A stretch of 30,996 nucleotides of DNA from Myxococcales bacterium (GCA_020430865.1 JAGQIY010000863.1:1-30996); one strand, 5' to 3'. Counted from the first letter of the stretch, positions 18,102-25,990 are shown. Notes: generated by a model from the sequence alone, not told the origin. Made by a program: numbers and translations.

Positions 18102-19057
18102 CGGCTGTCCGCCTGGAAGCAGAAATATCGTTCGCGATGGTTCGAAGACGAGACCTCGAACTCGACGTCCTCGGTGCGCCCGGCGAACGCGCCCAAGGGG
18201 AACTGGAAGCTACGCCAGCCCTGTCCGTCGAGATGCTCGAAGCGTCCGATCTCCTGACCAGCCACGCGAACCGTGAGCACGATGGGCGGCCCGTTGAACT
18301 CTCGCTCGAGCTGCCACGGCAGCTCGCCATAGCCACGGATGACGTTTCCGAGCGGTACCTGACGAAAGGTGACGCCGATGGGACCTGTCGGGGTCGGATT
18401 GGCCCAGATGCAACGCTTGGGTTGGTACTCCTCGCTGTCGTCGATCACGGTGACGCCAACGAAGTAGCTGGCTCCGCCGGGGCATTGGAAGCGCGCGCTG
18501 GGAAACGTCGGCGGACCGCCGAGATTACCGCTGCTGACTCGGGAGTTCGCGTTGAAGGCACACAGGATGCGCTGCTCGCGGCCGAGCTTCGGGTCGTAGG
18601 TATAGGCTTCCGCGCGCTTTGGCTCGAGCTCCTCCAGGAAATCGAACTTGAGCGACTCGGGGCTGGGGTTTTCGTGAACCAGCAGCGTGAACGGGCCGGC
18701 GCGTCGCCGTTCCACGACGGGCCAGGCGGCGAACTCCTTCTGCTGCTCCCCCAGAGAGGATATCTCGATCGCGCGCTGATAGAGCGAGGAGTCACTGCGA
18801 GCGACGTCTCGCATTGGCATCAGCTCGTCGCCGAGCACATGACGCGCGTTGGGCCCCTGCCACGCGGGGGAGACCACGATCAAGTCGCCGGGATGGCGCA
18901 GTTCCTTGACCGGGCCGGCAACCGCAAGCCACTCGGATTCGGTGGGTGCTCGATGGCTCACCCAGAGCTGAGCGCCAAGCTCACACAGCCCAAGCAAGGG
19001 CACCGCCAGCCACACCGCTAGCCAGCGGCGCGATGCCCTTTCCGCGGCCTCGCTCAT
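18098..19057 (-). CDS. Single-pass membrane protein, glycosyltransferase partner
   Basis: The product is 319 residues from ATG 19057. The frame is open to 19216, but that would overlap the divergent gene, and the region before ATG 19057 looks like leader DNA. Residues 12-33 form one membrane anchor (WLAVWLAVPLLGLCELGAQL). The rest is probably periplasmic, with CAFNANSRVS, FPSARFQCPGGASYFVGVTV and a C-terminal beta-sandwich-like part (VLTVRVAGQEIGRF, GWRSFQFPLGAFAG, RERYFCFQADSR). No family is recognised with confidence. It is translationally coupled to the downstream GT39-like gene, so it probably works with that enzyme, for example in binding its acceptor. Its C-terminal pattern resembles that of the 23933-25057 product. 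Confidence 0.8.
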   Translation of the reverse strand: MSEAAERASRRWLAVWLAVPLLGLCELGAQLWVSHRAPTESEWLAVAGPVKELRHPGDLIVVSPAWQGPNARHVLGDELMPMRDVARSDSSLYQRAIEISSLGEQQKEFAAWPVVERRRAGPFTLLVHENPSPESLKFDFLEELEPKRAEAYTYDPKLGREQRILCAFNANSRVSSGNLGGPPTFPSARFQCPGGASYFVGVTVIDDSEEYQPKRCIWANPTPTGPIGVTFRQVPLGNVIRGYGELPWQLEREFNGPPIVLTVRVAGQEIGRFEHLDGQGWRSFQFPLGAFAGRTEDVEFEVSSSNHRERYFCFQADSR

Positions 19058-19168
19058 CGCGCGGAGACTGCCACAGCGGCGGAGATTTTGCGCCACCAAC
19101 CGGCCCAAATTGCAGGCGAGCTTGCGCCTGGACAGACATCCGCCAGGGGCTTGGAGTAAAAGGCCGCA

Positions 19169-20800
19169 ATGCCCGGAAAACGGCTCTCCAGGTGGTGGCG
19201 CTACGTGTGCGAGCACCCCATGACGAGCCTGGTCGGCGCAGGCGCGCTGGCGCTGGCGCTCTACGTGCTCGCCTATCCGTTGGTGGTCACGCGCTATCCA
19301 CCGCTGACGGACCTACCGTTCCACGCCGCCCAGACCAGCATCCTGCGCCACTACTGGGATCCGAGCTACCACTTCCACGAGCAGTACACGCTGCACCCCA
19401 TCGAGGTCCCGTACATCTCGATGTACCTGATAGGCGCGCTGTGCTCTCTCGTCCTCCCCATCACCAGCGCGACCAAGATCATGGCGCTCGTCATGCTCGG
19501 TTTGCTCCCGGCGGGCCTGGCGGTGCTGTTCTGGGGCATGAGGAAGAGCCCGCTCTGGGGGCTCACTGGCTTGGTGTTCGTGTGGAGCAACCTCTCCTAC
19601 TGGGGTTTCCTGAACTACGTGGGTGCGATCGGGCTGTACGCCATGAGCATCGGGCTTGCTCTGCGGGCCCTCGACGTACCCTCGCGGAAACGTTCTATCG
19701 CGCTCGGCGTGTGTATCACCGCCGTCTTCTTCACGCACATCTACCGGGTACCCTTCACGCTGCTATCGGTGGCAGGGACGGCGGTGGTCATGTACCCAGC
19801 GACGAGGCGCATCCGGCCGGTGGTCGGTCCGCTAGCCTGGGGCAGTGCGCTGCTCGGACTCTACGCGATCGTGAGGCCCAAGGACGACACCATCGGCAAG
19901 CTAGACTTCAGTCTCCATACGGAACGCCTGAAGGAGGCACAGCAGCACCTGTGGAAGAACTACGCCGGCAGCGCCGGTGTCAGCGAGGCGGCGCGGGTCG
20001 ACGCCGTGTGGTCGGCGATCATCGTCGCGCTCGTGGTGGCTTGCGTGATGTTCTGGTGGCAGGGCAGGTTGAGCGGGCGCAGCGCGCGGGAGCGCTGGTG
20101 GGGCTTCGGGGTCACCTTTCTGCCGCTGCTCTTCGCCGCCGGCTACCTGATCACCTTCCTGACGCTGCCGATGCGAATTGGCGCCTGGTGGTACGTGTAC
20201 CCGCGCGAGATCACCTCCTGTCTCTTCATCTTGCTCGGTGTGTTGCCCGACATGCCGCGGCAGTGGCCCTATCGGCTCGCGTTCGTCGCCGGTCTCGGGC
20301 TGTTCACCACGCGCTACGGTCTCTTCGTAGCCCAGGAGTTCCACGATTTCGACGAGGCGACGCGCGACTTCCAGCAAGTCGCCCAGCGGATCCCGCAAGC
20401 CCCGCGTCTGCTGTACCTGGTGTTCGACCACTCCGGATTCAGCAAGCGCAACACCCCCTTCATTCATCTACCGGCCTGGATTCAAGCAGAGAAGGGGGGC
20501 TGGCTGTCGTTCCACATGGTGGCATTTGGCGCGAGCCCCATTCGTTACCGCACGGATACAGATTCGTCCTTGTATGATGGCCGCGGCGTGATCCCCCCGA
20601 GCGTGCCGGATCGCTGGGAGTGGACACCTCAGCGCTTCCGCCTTCAGCAGCACGGCGCCTTCTTCGTCTGGTTTCTGGTGCGGCAGCGTCACGACCCGTC
20701 GCGCCTGTTTGCGGCGGACCCTCACATCCGCCTGGTGAGCCACGATGGGACGTGGTGGCTGTTTCAGCGCGAGAAAGCCCAACCACCCAGTCAGCAATGA
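19169..20800 (+). CDS. Polytopic membrane protein, GT-C-like glycosyltransferase
   Basis: The product is 543 residues with about nine to eleven membrane helices between residues 20 and 385. After the first helix a loop carries TRYPPLTDLPFHAAQ, with Asp48 in the place where GT-C transferases hold their catalytic acid, then HYWDPSYHFHEQYTLHP. The last about 150 residues form a soluble domain (RLLYLVFDHSGFSKRN, WEWTPQRFRLQQHG). This layout fits GT-C enzymes, but I cannot place it in a named family, so the activity is inferred. ATG 19169 follows GGAGTAAAAGG. The start codon is 111 bp from that of the divergent single-pass gene, so the two operons share a promoter region. It is followed by the 685-bp gap with the RNA-like element. 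Confidence 0.75.
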   Translation: MPGKRLSRWWRYVCEHPMTSLVGAGALALALYVLAYPLVVTRYPPLTDLPFHAAQTSILRHYWDPSYHFHEQYTLHPIEVPYISMYLIGALCSLVLPITSATKIMALVMLGLLPAGLAVLFWGMRKSPLWGLTGLVFVWSNLSYWGFLNYVGAIGLYAMSIGLALRALDVPSRKRSIALGVCITAVFFTHIYRVPFTLLSVAGTAVVMYPATRRIRPVVGPLAWGSALLGLYAIVRPKDDTIGKLDFSLHTERLKEAQQHLWKNYAGSAGVSEAARVDAVWSAIIVALVVACVMFWWQGRLSGRSARERWWGFGVTFLPLLFAAGYLITFLTLPMRIGAWWYVYPREITSCLFILLGVLPDMPRQWPYRLAFVAGLGLFTTRYGLFVAQEFHDFDEATRDFQQVAQRIPQAPRLLYLVFDHSGFSKRNTPFIHLPAWIQAEKGGWLSFHMVAFGASPIRYRTDTDSSLYDGRGVIPPSVPDRWEWTPQRFRLQQHGAFFVWFLVRQRHDPSRLFAADPHIRLVSHDGTWWLFQREKAQPPSQQ

Positions 20801-20899
20801 GAGTCTCACCGAGGTGAATTTTGCGCGTCCCGTGCGGCATGCGGAGAACCCGCTATTGCAGGATTGAAACGCTTGGCCGCTAGCCTTCGCGAGCCCGTG

Positions 20900-20935
20900 C
20901 GGCTCTGCGTGGCAGGCCGTGTGACGGCCGAGCCG
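20900..20935 (+). terminator. Composite stem-loop downstream of the GT-C-like gene
   Basis: CGGCTC (20900-20905) pairs with GAGCCG (20930-20935). Stacked inside it, GGCCGT (20915-20920) pairs with ACGGCC (20924-20929) around a 3-base loop, leaving a 9-base bulge on the left. An alternative stem, GAGCC (20891-20895) with GGCTC (20901-20905), competes with it. No T-run follows, so a terminator role is uncertain. Confidence 0.4.
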
Positions 20936-20974
20936 CGGGGGCTCTTCAAGTCGTTGAACTTGATGCATAAAACT

Positions 20975-20996
20975 GACCTTTCAGGTCTGAAAGGTC
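20975..20996. promoter_or_regulatory. Palindrome, distal CTTTCA-N4-TGAAAG site
   Basis: GACCTTTCAG and CTGAAAGGTC are perfect 10-base arms around GT. The core CTTTCA-N4-TGAAAG (20978-20993) is identical to that at 21210-21225. A candidate activator site about 300 bp upstream of the proposed sigma-54 start, or a hairpin. Confidence 0.55.
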
Positions 20997-21207
20997 GATA
21001 TGAGTAATCCGACCATGCGACCGATCAATCTCCTCGCGTCTCCCGAAAGCCAAGCAGAGTCCATGGCTTAGCGTGCTCACCCCTAGGGGTGCACAGGCGC
21101 CACGCTCAGGGAACGGGGCCCTGGGCGAGCCACCAAGTCATTGAAATCCGGACACTCAAATAGGTGTGATCAACCAACCCGTGGCGCTCAGGGTCGCGAC
21201 GGCGCAA

Positions 21208-21227
21208 GTCTTTCAATGTTGAAAGAC
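21208..21227. promoter_or_regulatory. Palindrome, proximal CTTTCA-N4-TGAAAG site
   Basis: GTCTTTCAA and TTGAAAGAC are perfect 9-base arms around TG. The site covers about -86 to -67 relative to the predicted start at 21294, a normal distance for an enhancer-binding protein that activates sigma-54 promoters. Its core is the same as at 20978-20993. Confidence 0.62.
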
Positions 21228-21267
21228 GCTTCTGCGATAACTTCGCGAAAGTTGGTCAGCAATGCGG

Positions 21268-21284
21268 TGGCACGACCCGTGCTT
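21268..21284 (+). promoter_or_regulatory. Sigma-54 (-24/-12) promoter candidate
   Basis: TGGCACG-ACCC-GTGCTT matches the sigma-54 consensus TGGCACG-N4-TTGCWT at every position except one (G for the first T of the -12 box). The essential GG (21269-21270) and GC (21281-21282) are 10 bp apart, as required. With the C at -12, transcription would start near 21294, three bases before the first stem of the RNA-like element. Confidence 0.72.
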
Positions 21285-21293
21285 AGGGGCGAT

Positions 21294-21443
21294 TCAGGTG
21301 GTGGCTCGAGGCAACCCCCCCTCCGCCCGGCTACTGCCGTCTATTCAACACAGCCTGCCTGCTGACCCCCCTCCGGCTCCAGGCTGTGTCCCCTTCGCTC
21401 CCCGGCTCGTTCCCCCCCCTCCGAGCCGGGGAGCCCTCTTTTT
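21294..21443 (+). ncRNA. Candidate small RNA with three C-rich (anti-Shine-Dalgarno) loops
   Basis: Three tandem hairpins can be drawn. Hairpin 1 has arms 21297-21306 and 21329-21338: ten consecutive pairs, of which four are G-U, so it pairs fully only as RNA. Hairpin 2 has perfect 10-bp arms, ACACAGCCTG (21348-21357) and CAGGCTGTGT (21380-21389). Hairpin 3 has perfect 13-bp arms (21397-21409 and 21422-21434) and is the terminator. Each loop shows the same tract: CCCCCCCTCCG (21315), CCCCCCTCCG (21366) and CCCCCCCCTCCG (21412). CCUCC is the anti-Shine-Dalgarno core, so these loops could pair with ribosome-binding sites, as proposed for the CCUCCUCCC-loop sRNAs of alphaproteobacteria. Promoter, structure and terminator are mutually consistent and give about 150 nt. 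No experimental support is visible; the function is inferred. Confidence 0.68.
21397..21443 (+). terminator. Intrinsic terminator of the candidate sRNA
   Basis: A perfect 13-bp GC-rich stem (GCTCCCCGGCTCG with CGAGCCGGGGAGC) with a 12-base loop is followed by CCTCTTTTTG. The T-run is on the plus strand only, so it ends a plus-strand transcript. The nearest plus-strand coding gene ends almost 600 bp upstream. Confidence 0.88.
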
Positions 21444-21485
21444 GTCGTCCTGATCGCTGGCCCCCTGGGGCGAACTCCGAAGCGC

Positions 21486-23834
21486 TCAGCGACGCCGCAT
21501 CTGGAAGGCGTACAGCTGGAGCAGCTGCTGCAAGCGCGTGAGTCGCCGTGCCTGTTCGGGGTCGTCGCCTGGCCAGAGATCTCGCCTCTCCAGGAAATCT
21601 GCCCGCCAGTCCCACGCTGAGTAGTCGCCGTGGTCGCGATCGAGCAGCACACTGAAGCGCTCGTCACGCGCCACAACCAGCTTCAAGGGCTCCTTGTGAC
21701 GCACCTGCTGCTCTGGCACGAAGTACTGGTGGAAGAGCACCCGCGGCTCTGGTTGCTCGCCCCGTAGCTCCGGTACCAGGCTGGTCCCGCGCAGCGCAGC
21801 CCTGGGCTTCAGTCCCATCAGGTTCGCCAGCGTCGGCAAGATGTCCAGCGTGGAGCACAGCGTGTGGACGCGGTGTGGTTTCAGGCTGCGATGACGCCAC
21901 ATCATCGGCACCTGCAGCACGACGCTGCTCAGATCGTGGCCATAGCCATACTTGGCATGCCGGGGCTCGTCGAAACCGACTCCGTGGTCCGCCGTCACGA
22001 TCACGAGCGTGTCGGGCCCCAGCTGCTCATCGATGGCATCCAGCAGGCGGCCCAGGTGGCGATCCACCAAGGTCACCTCTGCGTCGTAGCGGTCCGCCTG
22101 GCTATCGCCATAGGACTTCACGTCCTGCGGCTGATCGTGAGGCCAGTGGGCGTCGTAGAAGTGGGTCCACAGAAAGAGCGGTCGATGGTGGTCCCACGCC
22201 GTGGCGTCGATGGGTTCGTCGGAAGCCGCCTGCCTTGGAGCGAAGACCGCGATCGCGGCGTCGGCGACCTGCTTCGCGTTGTGAGGGACGGAGCTGTTCA
22301 ACACTCCGGCCGGAGTTCCATCGAGGCTCTCGAAGCCCTGGGTCAGACCGCGCCAGTTGGACGGCAGAAAGTAGCGCTCGGGCAGCACGGCCGCAGTGTG
22401 ATAGCCGCGCGCCTTGAACAGCTCTGCCAGGGTCTGGTTCTCCGGGAGGATCTCGTAGGGGAACCGCCCCTTCAGGCGTCGCTTGATCTCGGAGTCGTAG
22501 CGCGACGTGAAGAGCGCCGGGATCGACAGACGCGTGGAAGGCCCCTGGGCGAAGCAGGCGTGGAAGGACACGCTGTGAGCGTCGAGCTTGCTCAGGTTTG
22601 GCGCGACGTCCTCGACGTCGGCGCGAGGCCTGGCGCCGAAAGCCGCGATGTGACTCGGAGCCAACGCGTCCACGCTGATCAGCACCACGTTGGGACGATC
22701 GGGAAAGCCTGGCGGACGCTTGAAGTCGAAGCGTCCGCGGAAGTCGCCAGCGAGCTTCGGATCCAGGTCCTCGCCGTCGCAGTTCTCGTCCACGCCGTTG
22801 CCGGGCACGTCCACTGCGCCAGGAAACCGCTTGCCATCGAAGGGAGCGCAGTCGCCCCCCCCGAACCCGAACGCGATTCCATCGCGATCGGGGTCCATCA
22901 GCTGTCCGATCGCGAGCGAGCCGATGCGTCCGAAGTTCAGGCCGTCACCCAAAGCCAAGCGGGTCACCGCCTGCGCCTGGGTGATGCGAAAGCCCAGCAC
23001 GCCCGAGGTGAGGAACGAGCCGACGCACAGGGCTGCCATCACCCAGCCGGGCCAGCGTCGCGCGCTGGTCAGCCGCGCATGAATCCACGCGAAGAGCAGC
23101 GCAAGTAGCACCGCCAGAGCCGAGCAAGCGATCGCGGCCCAGGGCAGGTGCGACAGCACGCTCCACGAAGCAATCAGGACGACGGCACCCACCACCAGCC
23201 CGACCACGAACACCAGCAGGAGGTTGTGCCAGACCTGACTCACCAGCCAGCGCACCCCGGGGACGCGCGCCCACAGGCGTAGCCAGAACGCGCTGCAGCG
23301 GCGGAGCAGCGGCACGAGCAACGCCGCCGCGACCGCGAGTCCGGCCACCAGCCCCAGCAGAACCAGGGCCAGGTTCACCGGGCGGGCGATGATCAGCACC
23401 AGCCCGGGAGCGATCGCGACGAACGCGGCGCCGAACAGAGCCAGCGCCAGGAGGCGCGCGTAGAACGTCGCCAGGCGGAGACGCTGCTCCTCACCCGATC
23501 CGACAGTCAACCAAGCTCTGATCCGTGAGGCAACGTCGCGAACCACGGCTGCCGAGCTCTGCGCTCCGATCGACCAGGCCCAGAGCGCACCCAGGATGCT
23601 CCCGAGCAGGAGTCCGGCGAACAGACCGCTGAAGGCCCCTCCGGGAACGCCTCGCCAGAAGGCAGGCTCAGCGCCTTCGGGGACCGACACGATCCTCAGC
23701 CACGCCTCGTCGCAGACCCACGACCAGAAGCCGAGCCACAGCCAGAACCGCAGCATGCGCCAGAACGCTCGGCGGCGCGTGAAGCGAACGGGGCTGTGCG
23801 GGTCGCTGGTCACCTGGCTCAGCAATATCAGCAA
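21486..23834 (-). CDS. Membrane sulfatase-fold enzyme with MopE-type metal-binding motif
   Basis: The 782-residue product has three parts. Residues about 28-285 hold about seven membrane segments. Residues 314-355 (DPDRDGIAFGFGGGDCAPFD, then PGAVDVPGNGVDENCDG) are a MopE-type putative metal-binding motif with two cysteines, common in myxobacterial surface proteins. Residues about 380-700 are an alkaline-phosphatase/sulfatase fold: NVVLISVDAL (D389), QGPSTRLSIPALFTSRY, VTADHGVGF (D616, H617) and KYGYGHD (H633). The usual sulfatase CxPxR is absent, and Thr434 occupies the nucleophile position, as in LtaS/EptA-type phospho-group transferases. It may therefore move a phospho-substituent rather than cleave sulfate. 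The start is uncertain: TTG 23834, GTG 23813 and ATG 23756 are possible. Convergent with the candidate sRNA, and divergent from the 23933 gene. Confidence 0.86.
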   Translation of the reverse strand: MLILLSQVTSDPHSPVRFTRRRAFWRMLRFWLWLGFWSWVCDEAWLRIVSVPEGAEPAFWRGVPGGAFSGLFAGLLLGSILGALWAWSIGAQSSAAVVRDVASRIRAWLTVGSGEEQRLRLATFYARLLALALFGAAFVAIAPGLVLIIARPVNLALVLLGLVAGLAVAAALLVPLLRRCSAFWLRLWARVPGVRWLVSQVWHNLLLVFVVGLVVGAVVLIASWSVLSHLPWAAIACSALAVLLALLFAWIHARLTSARRWPGWVMAALCVGSFLTSGVLGFRITQAQAVTRLALGDGLNFGRIGSLAIGQLMDPDRDGIAFGFGGGDCAPFDGKRFPGAVDVPGNGVDENCDGEDLDPKLAGDFRGRFDFKRPPGFPDRPNVVLISVDALAPSHIAAFGARPRADVEDVAPNLSKLDAHSVSFHACFAQGPSTRLSIPALFTSRYDSEIKRRLKGRFPYEILPENQTLAELFKARGYHTAAVLPERYFLPSNWRGLTQGFESLDGTPAGVLNSSVPHNAKQVADAAIAVFAPRQAASDEPIDATAWDHHRPLFLWTHFYDAHWPHDQPQDVKSYGDSQADRYDAEVTLVDRHLGRLLDAIDEQLGPDTLVIVTADHGVGFDEPRHAKYGYGHDLSSVVLQVPMMWRHRSLKPHRVHTLCSTLDILPTLANLMGLKPRAALRGTSLVPELRGEQPEPRVLFHQYFVPEQQVRHKEPLKLVVARDERFSVLLDRDHGDYSAWDWRADFLERRDLWPGDDPEQARRLTRLQQLLQLYAFQMRRR

Positions 23835-23932
23835 ACTCGCTGGAAACGCACTAAACCGGGCGCCCCCGAGGCGGCGTCGGAGAGCGATGCTTCACCCAGG
23901 ACGCGGCGTTGGAACCGCGCTAAGCATGCACA

Positions 23933-25057
23933 GTGATCCCGCGTCCACTGGATCCTTGGCGACAAGGCCGCGCGTTGACCATCGGCGCCTGCTATCTGGC
24001 TGGGGCGCTGGGGACCGTGTGCTACGGAGAGATCGCGGCGACGCGCCCAGCACCCACCGAAGAGGTCGAGGTCGACGTGGCGGGCGCCCCTGACTCCGAG
24101 GCCAAGCCAGGCGTGGGGCGCGTCAAGCAGGACGCCTTTCTGGTTCCTCCGCCCGACGCTCCCGCGGGCTCGATCACCCGCAACCTGTTCGAGTCACCAC
24201 TCCCGAACGGGGTCACGCTGACCCAGATCGGGGCTCGGGAGGGGGGCAACACCGATACCGATGGAGTCGCGCCCGTCGCCGATCCGGCGTCCGCAGGAGA
24301 ACCCGCGGCGGTGCTCGCAGACAGGACGGTCGTCTACGACCTGAAGGCCTTCGGGCGCAAAGCGGGCGAGTACGTGGTCGCCGTGCGAGGCCGCTGCAAC
24401 AAGCCTCCCGGCGCGCCGAGCTGTCGCCTGCGACTCGCGCTCAACGGCAGCGACCTCACCGTGATGTCGTTCAGCGACAGCGTGAGCTTGCAGTCGCGTG
24501 TGATTCAATCCGCTCGCCTGAATCCCCAGGGCAATGGTCTGGGCCTGCTGTCGATGGGTGACTCGTCCCTCGAGCTGACACACCTGAGCCTGATGCCCCT
24601 GGGCCCCAGTCTGGACCTGAACGTGGGCACCCCGAGCGCCCGACCCTACCTGGTAGCAGGCTTCTATGACGACGAGTCCGACGGCAATCGACGAGCCGCG
24701 TGGAGTTCTGGCGAGCGCTCGGTGATCGCGCTACCGATCGCGCCGCGGCCAGACCGCGCGTACGTGGTGCGAATCACCGCACACGCCGTCGAAGCCCTGG
24801 CTCCCTTGACGGTGGAGGCGCGGCTCAACGGCAAGCCGTTGGGCAGCGAGAAGTTCGGCGCGGGCTGGGGCTACCATTCCTACCCAGTCCCCAGAGGCAG
24901 CTTGCAGAGCGGCGCCAACCTGCTGGAGCTGAGCTACCCGACGACGGTGCAGCCTGCGGAGGTGGAGCCCGGCTCCGAGGATCATCGCGCCCTCGCGGTG
25001 CGCATCGAGAAGGTCTGGGTCACGCCCAGCGACGGGCCCGCAGACCAGCCCCGATGA
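23933..25057 (+). CDS. Single-pass exported protein with beta-sandwich-like C-terminus
   Basis: The product is 374 residues from GTG 23933. A hydrophobic stretch (ALTIGACYLAGALGTVCYG, about 14-32) is a signal or anchor, with C31 as a possible but non-canonical lipidation site. An acidic, proline-rich linker follows. Residues about 125-370 are strand-rich, in two similar halves: VVYDLKAFGRKAGEYVVAVR with LRLALNGSDLTVM, and AYVVRITAHAVEALAPLTVE with LNGKPLGSEKFGAGWGYHSY. This looks like tandem carbohydrate-binding-type beta-sandwiches, though no family is certain. A GT2 gene follows 60 bp downstream on the same strand, so the two are probably co-transcribed. The GW-centred pattern near the end also occurs in the 18098-19057 product. 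Confidence 0.78.
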   Translation: MIPRPLDPWRQGRALTIGACYLAGALGTVCYGEIAATRPAPTEEVEVDVAGAPDSEAKPGVGRVKQDAFLVPPPDAPAGSITRNLFESPLPNGVTLTQIGAREGGNTDTDGVAPVADPASAGEPAAVLADRTVVYDLKAFGRKAGEYVVAVRGRCNKPPGAPSCRLRLALNGSDLTVMSFSDSVSLQSRVIQSARLNPQGNGLGLLSMGDSSLELTHLSLMPLGPSLDLNVGTPSARPYLVAGFYDDESDGNRRAAWSSGERSVIALPIAPRPDRAYVVRITAHAVEALAPLTVEARLNGKPLGSEKFGAGWGYHSYPVPRGSLQSGANLLELSYPTTVQPAEVEPGSEDHRALAVRIEKVWVTPSDGPADQPR

Positions 25058-25117
25058 CACCGGCCCAAGCCAGCGCTTGACCGCGGCGGCCACGACACTA
25101 GTGTCGCCGGGATCAAC

Positions 25118-25876
25118 GTGTCCGACTCCGCACGCGACAAGCACAAGACGTTGGGTGCCGGCTGCCTGGTCGTGACTCCGACCTACAACGAACGGTACAA
25201 CCTGCCGATCTTCATCCAGGCAGTGCTCGGTGTGGCGCCCGCCGCCCACGTCTTGGTCGTCGATGACGCGTCGCCCGACGGAACCGGAGAGGTCGCGGAC
25301 GAGATCGCAGCGCGGGACGACCGCGTTTCCGTGCTGCACCGCCCAGGGAAGTCGGGCCTGGGGACCGCCTACCTGGACGCCTTTCGCCGTGGCTTGCGCG
25401 ACCCGAGGTACCACACCTTCTTCGAGATGGACGCTGACCTGAGTCATGATCCCAACTACATCCCAAGCTTCCTCAATGCTCTGGAGTCGGGCGCAGACGT
25501 GGTGATCGGCTCGCGCAACATCAGCGGCGGAGGTGTGGAGGGTTGGGGGTTAGGGCGCCACGTGCTGTCCAAGGGCGGCTCCGTCTACTCGAGGGTGATT
25601 CTCAGCGCCGGGGTGCGCGATCTGACCAGCGGCTACAAGGCCTTCTCCCGCGAGGCGCTGGAGACCATCAACCTGGACCGGGTTCGCTCGAACGGCTACT
25701 CGTTCCAGATCGAGATGACCTATCGGGCGCTGCAGAGCGGCCTCGAGGTCGCCGAGGTCCCGATCGTGTTCGTGGACCGCCGCGCCGGGGAGAGCAAGAT
25801 GAGTCGACGTATCTTTGCGGAAGCGGTGGGCGTGGTGTGGAAGCTGCGCTGGCAGTCGTTGCGCAACAAGCTCTAG
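25118..25876 (+). CDS. Polyprenyl-phosphate mannose synthase-like GT2 glycosyltransferase
   Basis: The product is 252 residues from GTG 25118. It matches dolichol-phosphate-mannose synthase (DPM1/Ppm1-type) along its length: VVTPTYNERYNLP (19-30), VVDDASPDGTGEVADEIA (48-64), HRPGKSGLGTAYLDAFRRGL, the metal-binding DAD in FEMDADLSHDP (105-107), VVIGSRNISGG, LTSGYKAFSREAL and RRAGESKMSRRIF. It lacks the C-terminal membrane domain of longer homologues, so it is a peripheral, cytoplasmic-face enzyme. It would transfer a sugar, typically mannose from GDP-mannose, to polyprenyl phosphate, the donor used by GT-C transferases such as those encoded nearby. The sugar is inferred from family. Confidence 0.94.
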   Translation: MSDSARDKHKTLGAGCLVVTPTYNERYNLPIFIQAVLGVAPAAHVLVVDDASPDGTGEVADEIAARDDRVSVLHRPGKSGLGTAYLDAFRRGLRDPRYHTFFEMDADLSHDPNYIPSFLNALESGADVVIGSRNISGGGVEGWGLGRHVLSKGGSVYSRVILSAGVRDLTSGYKAFSREALETINLDRVRSNGYSFQIEMTYRALQSGLEVAEVPIVFVDRRAGESKMSRRIFAEAVGVVWKLRWQSLRNKL

Positions 25877-25990
25877 CAGACCGTCGAGAGACACGCTGCG
25901 GGTGGATGACCGCCCTGCCTGCGCAGACCCGCACCAGATGGTGGCCCCGCAGACCGCTGGGCTTCAGGCGGAGAAACCTCGAGCGCGAGC

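Larger units (their letters stand above)
20801..21267. other. Non-coding region rich in inverted repeats
   Basis: There is no convincing gene here. It holds a composite stem (20900-20935), two copies of a palindrome (20978-20993, 21210-21225), a perfect 14-base palindrome CACCCCTAGGGGTG (21078-21091) nested inside AGCGTG/CACGCT (21070-21075, 21101-21106), and GCTCAGGG pairing with CCCTGGGC (21104-21111, 21119-21126, one GU pair). This density of pairing is far above that of the other gaps in the window. It may be a long structured 3' UTR of the 19169 gene, a control region for the RNA-like element that follows, or a second RNA. Confidence 0.5.

Noticed and set aside
20900..20935. The composite stem-loop as a definite intrinsic terminator of the GT-C-like gene
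   Set aside because: It has no T-run and lies 100 bp after the stop, so it is kept only as a low-confidence feature.
21141..21453. Small open frames (74 and 63 codons) crossing the candidate sRNA
   Set aside because: They have no ribosome site or recognisable content, and the translated Pro/Ala runs simply follow from the C-tracts. The terminator and stem-loops explain the sequence better.
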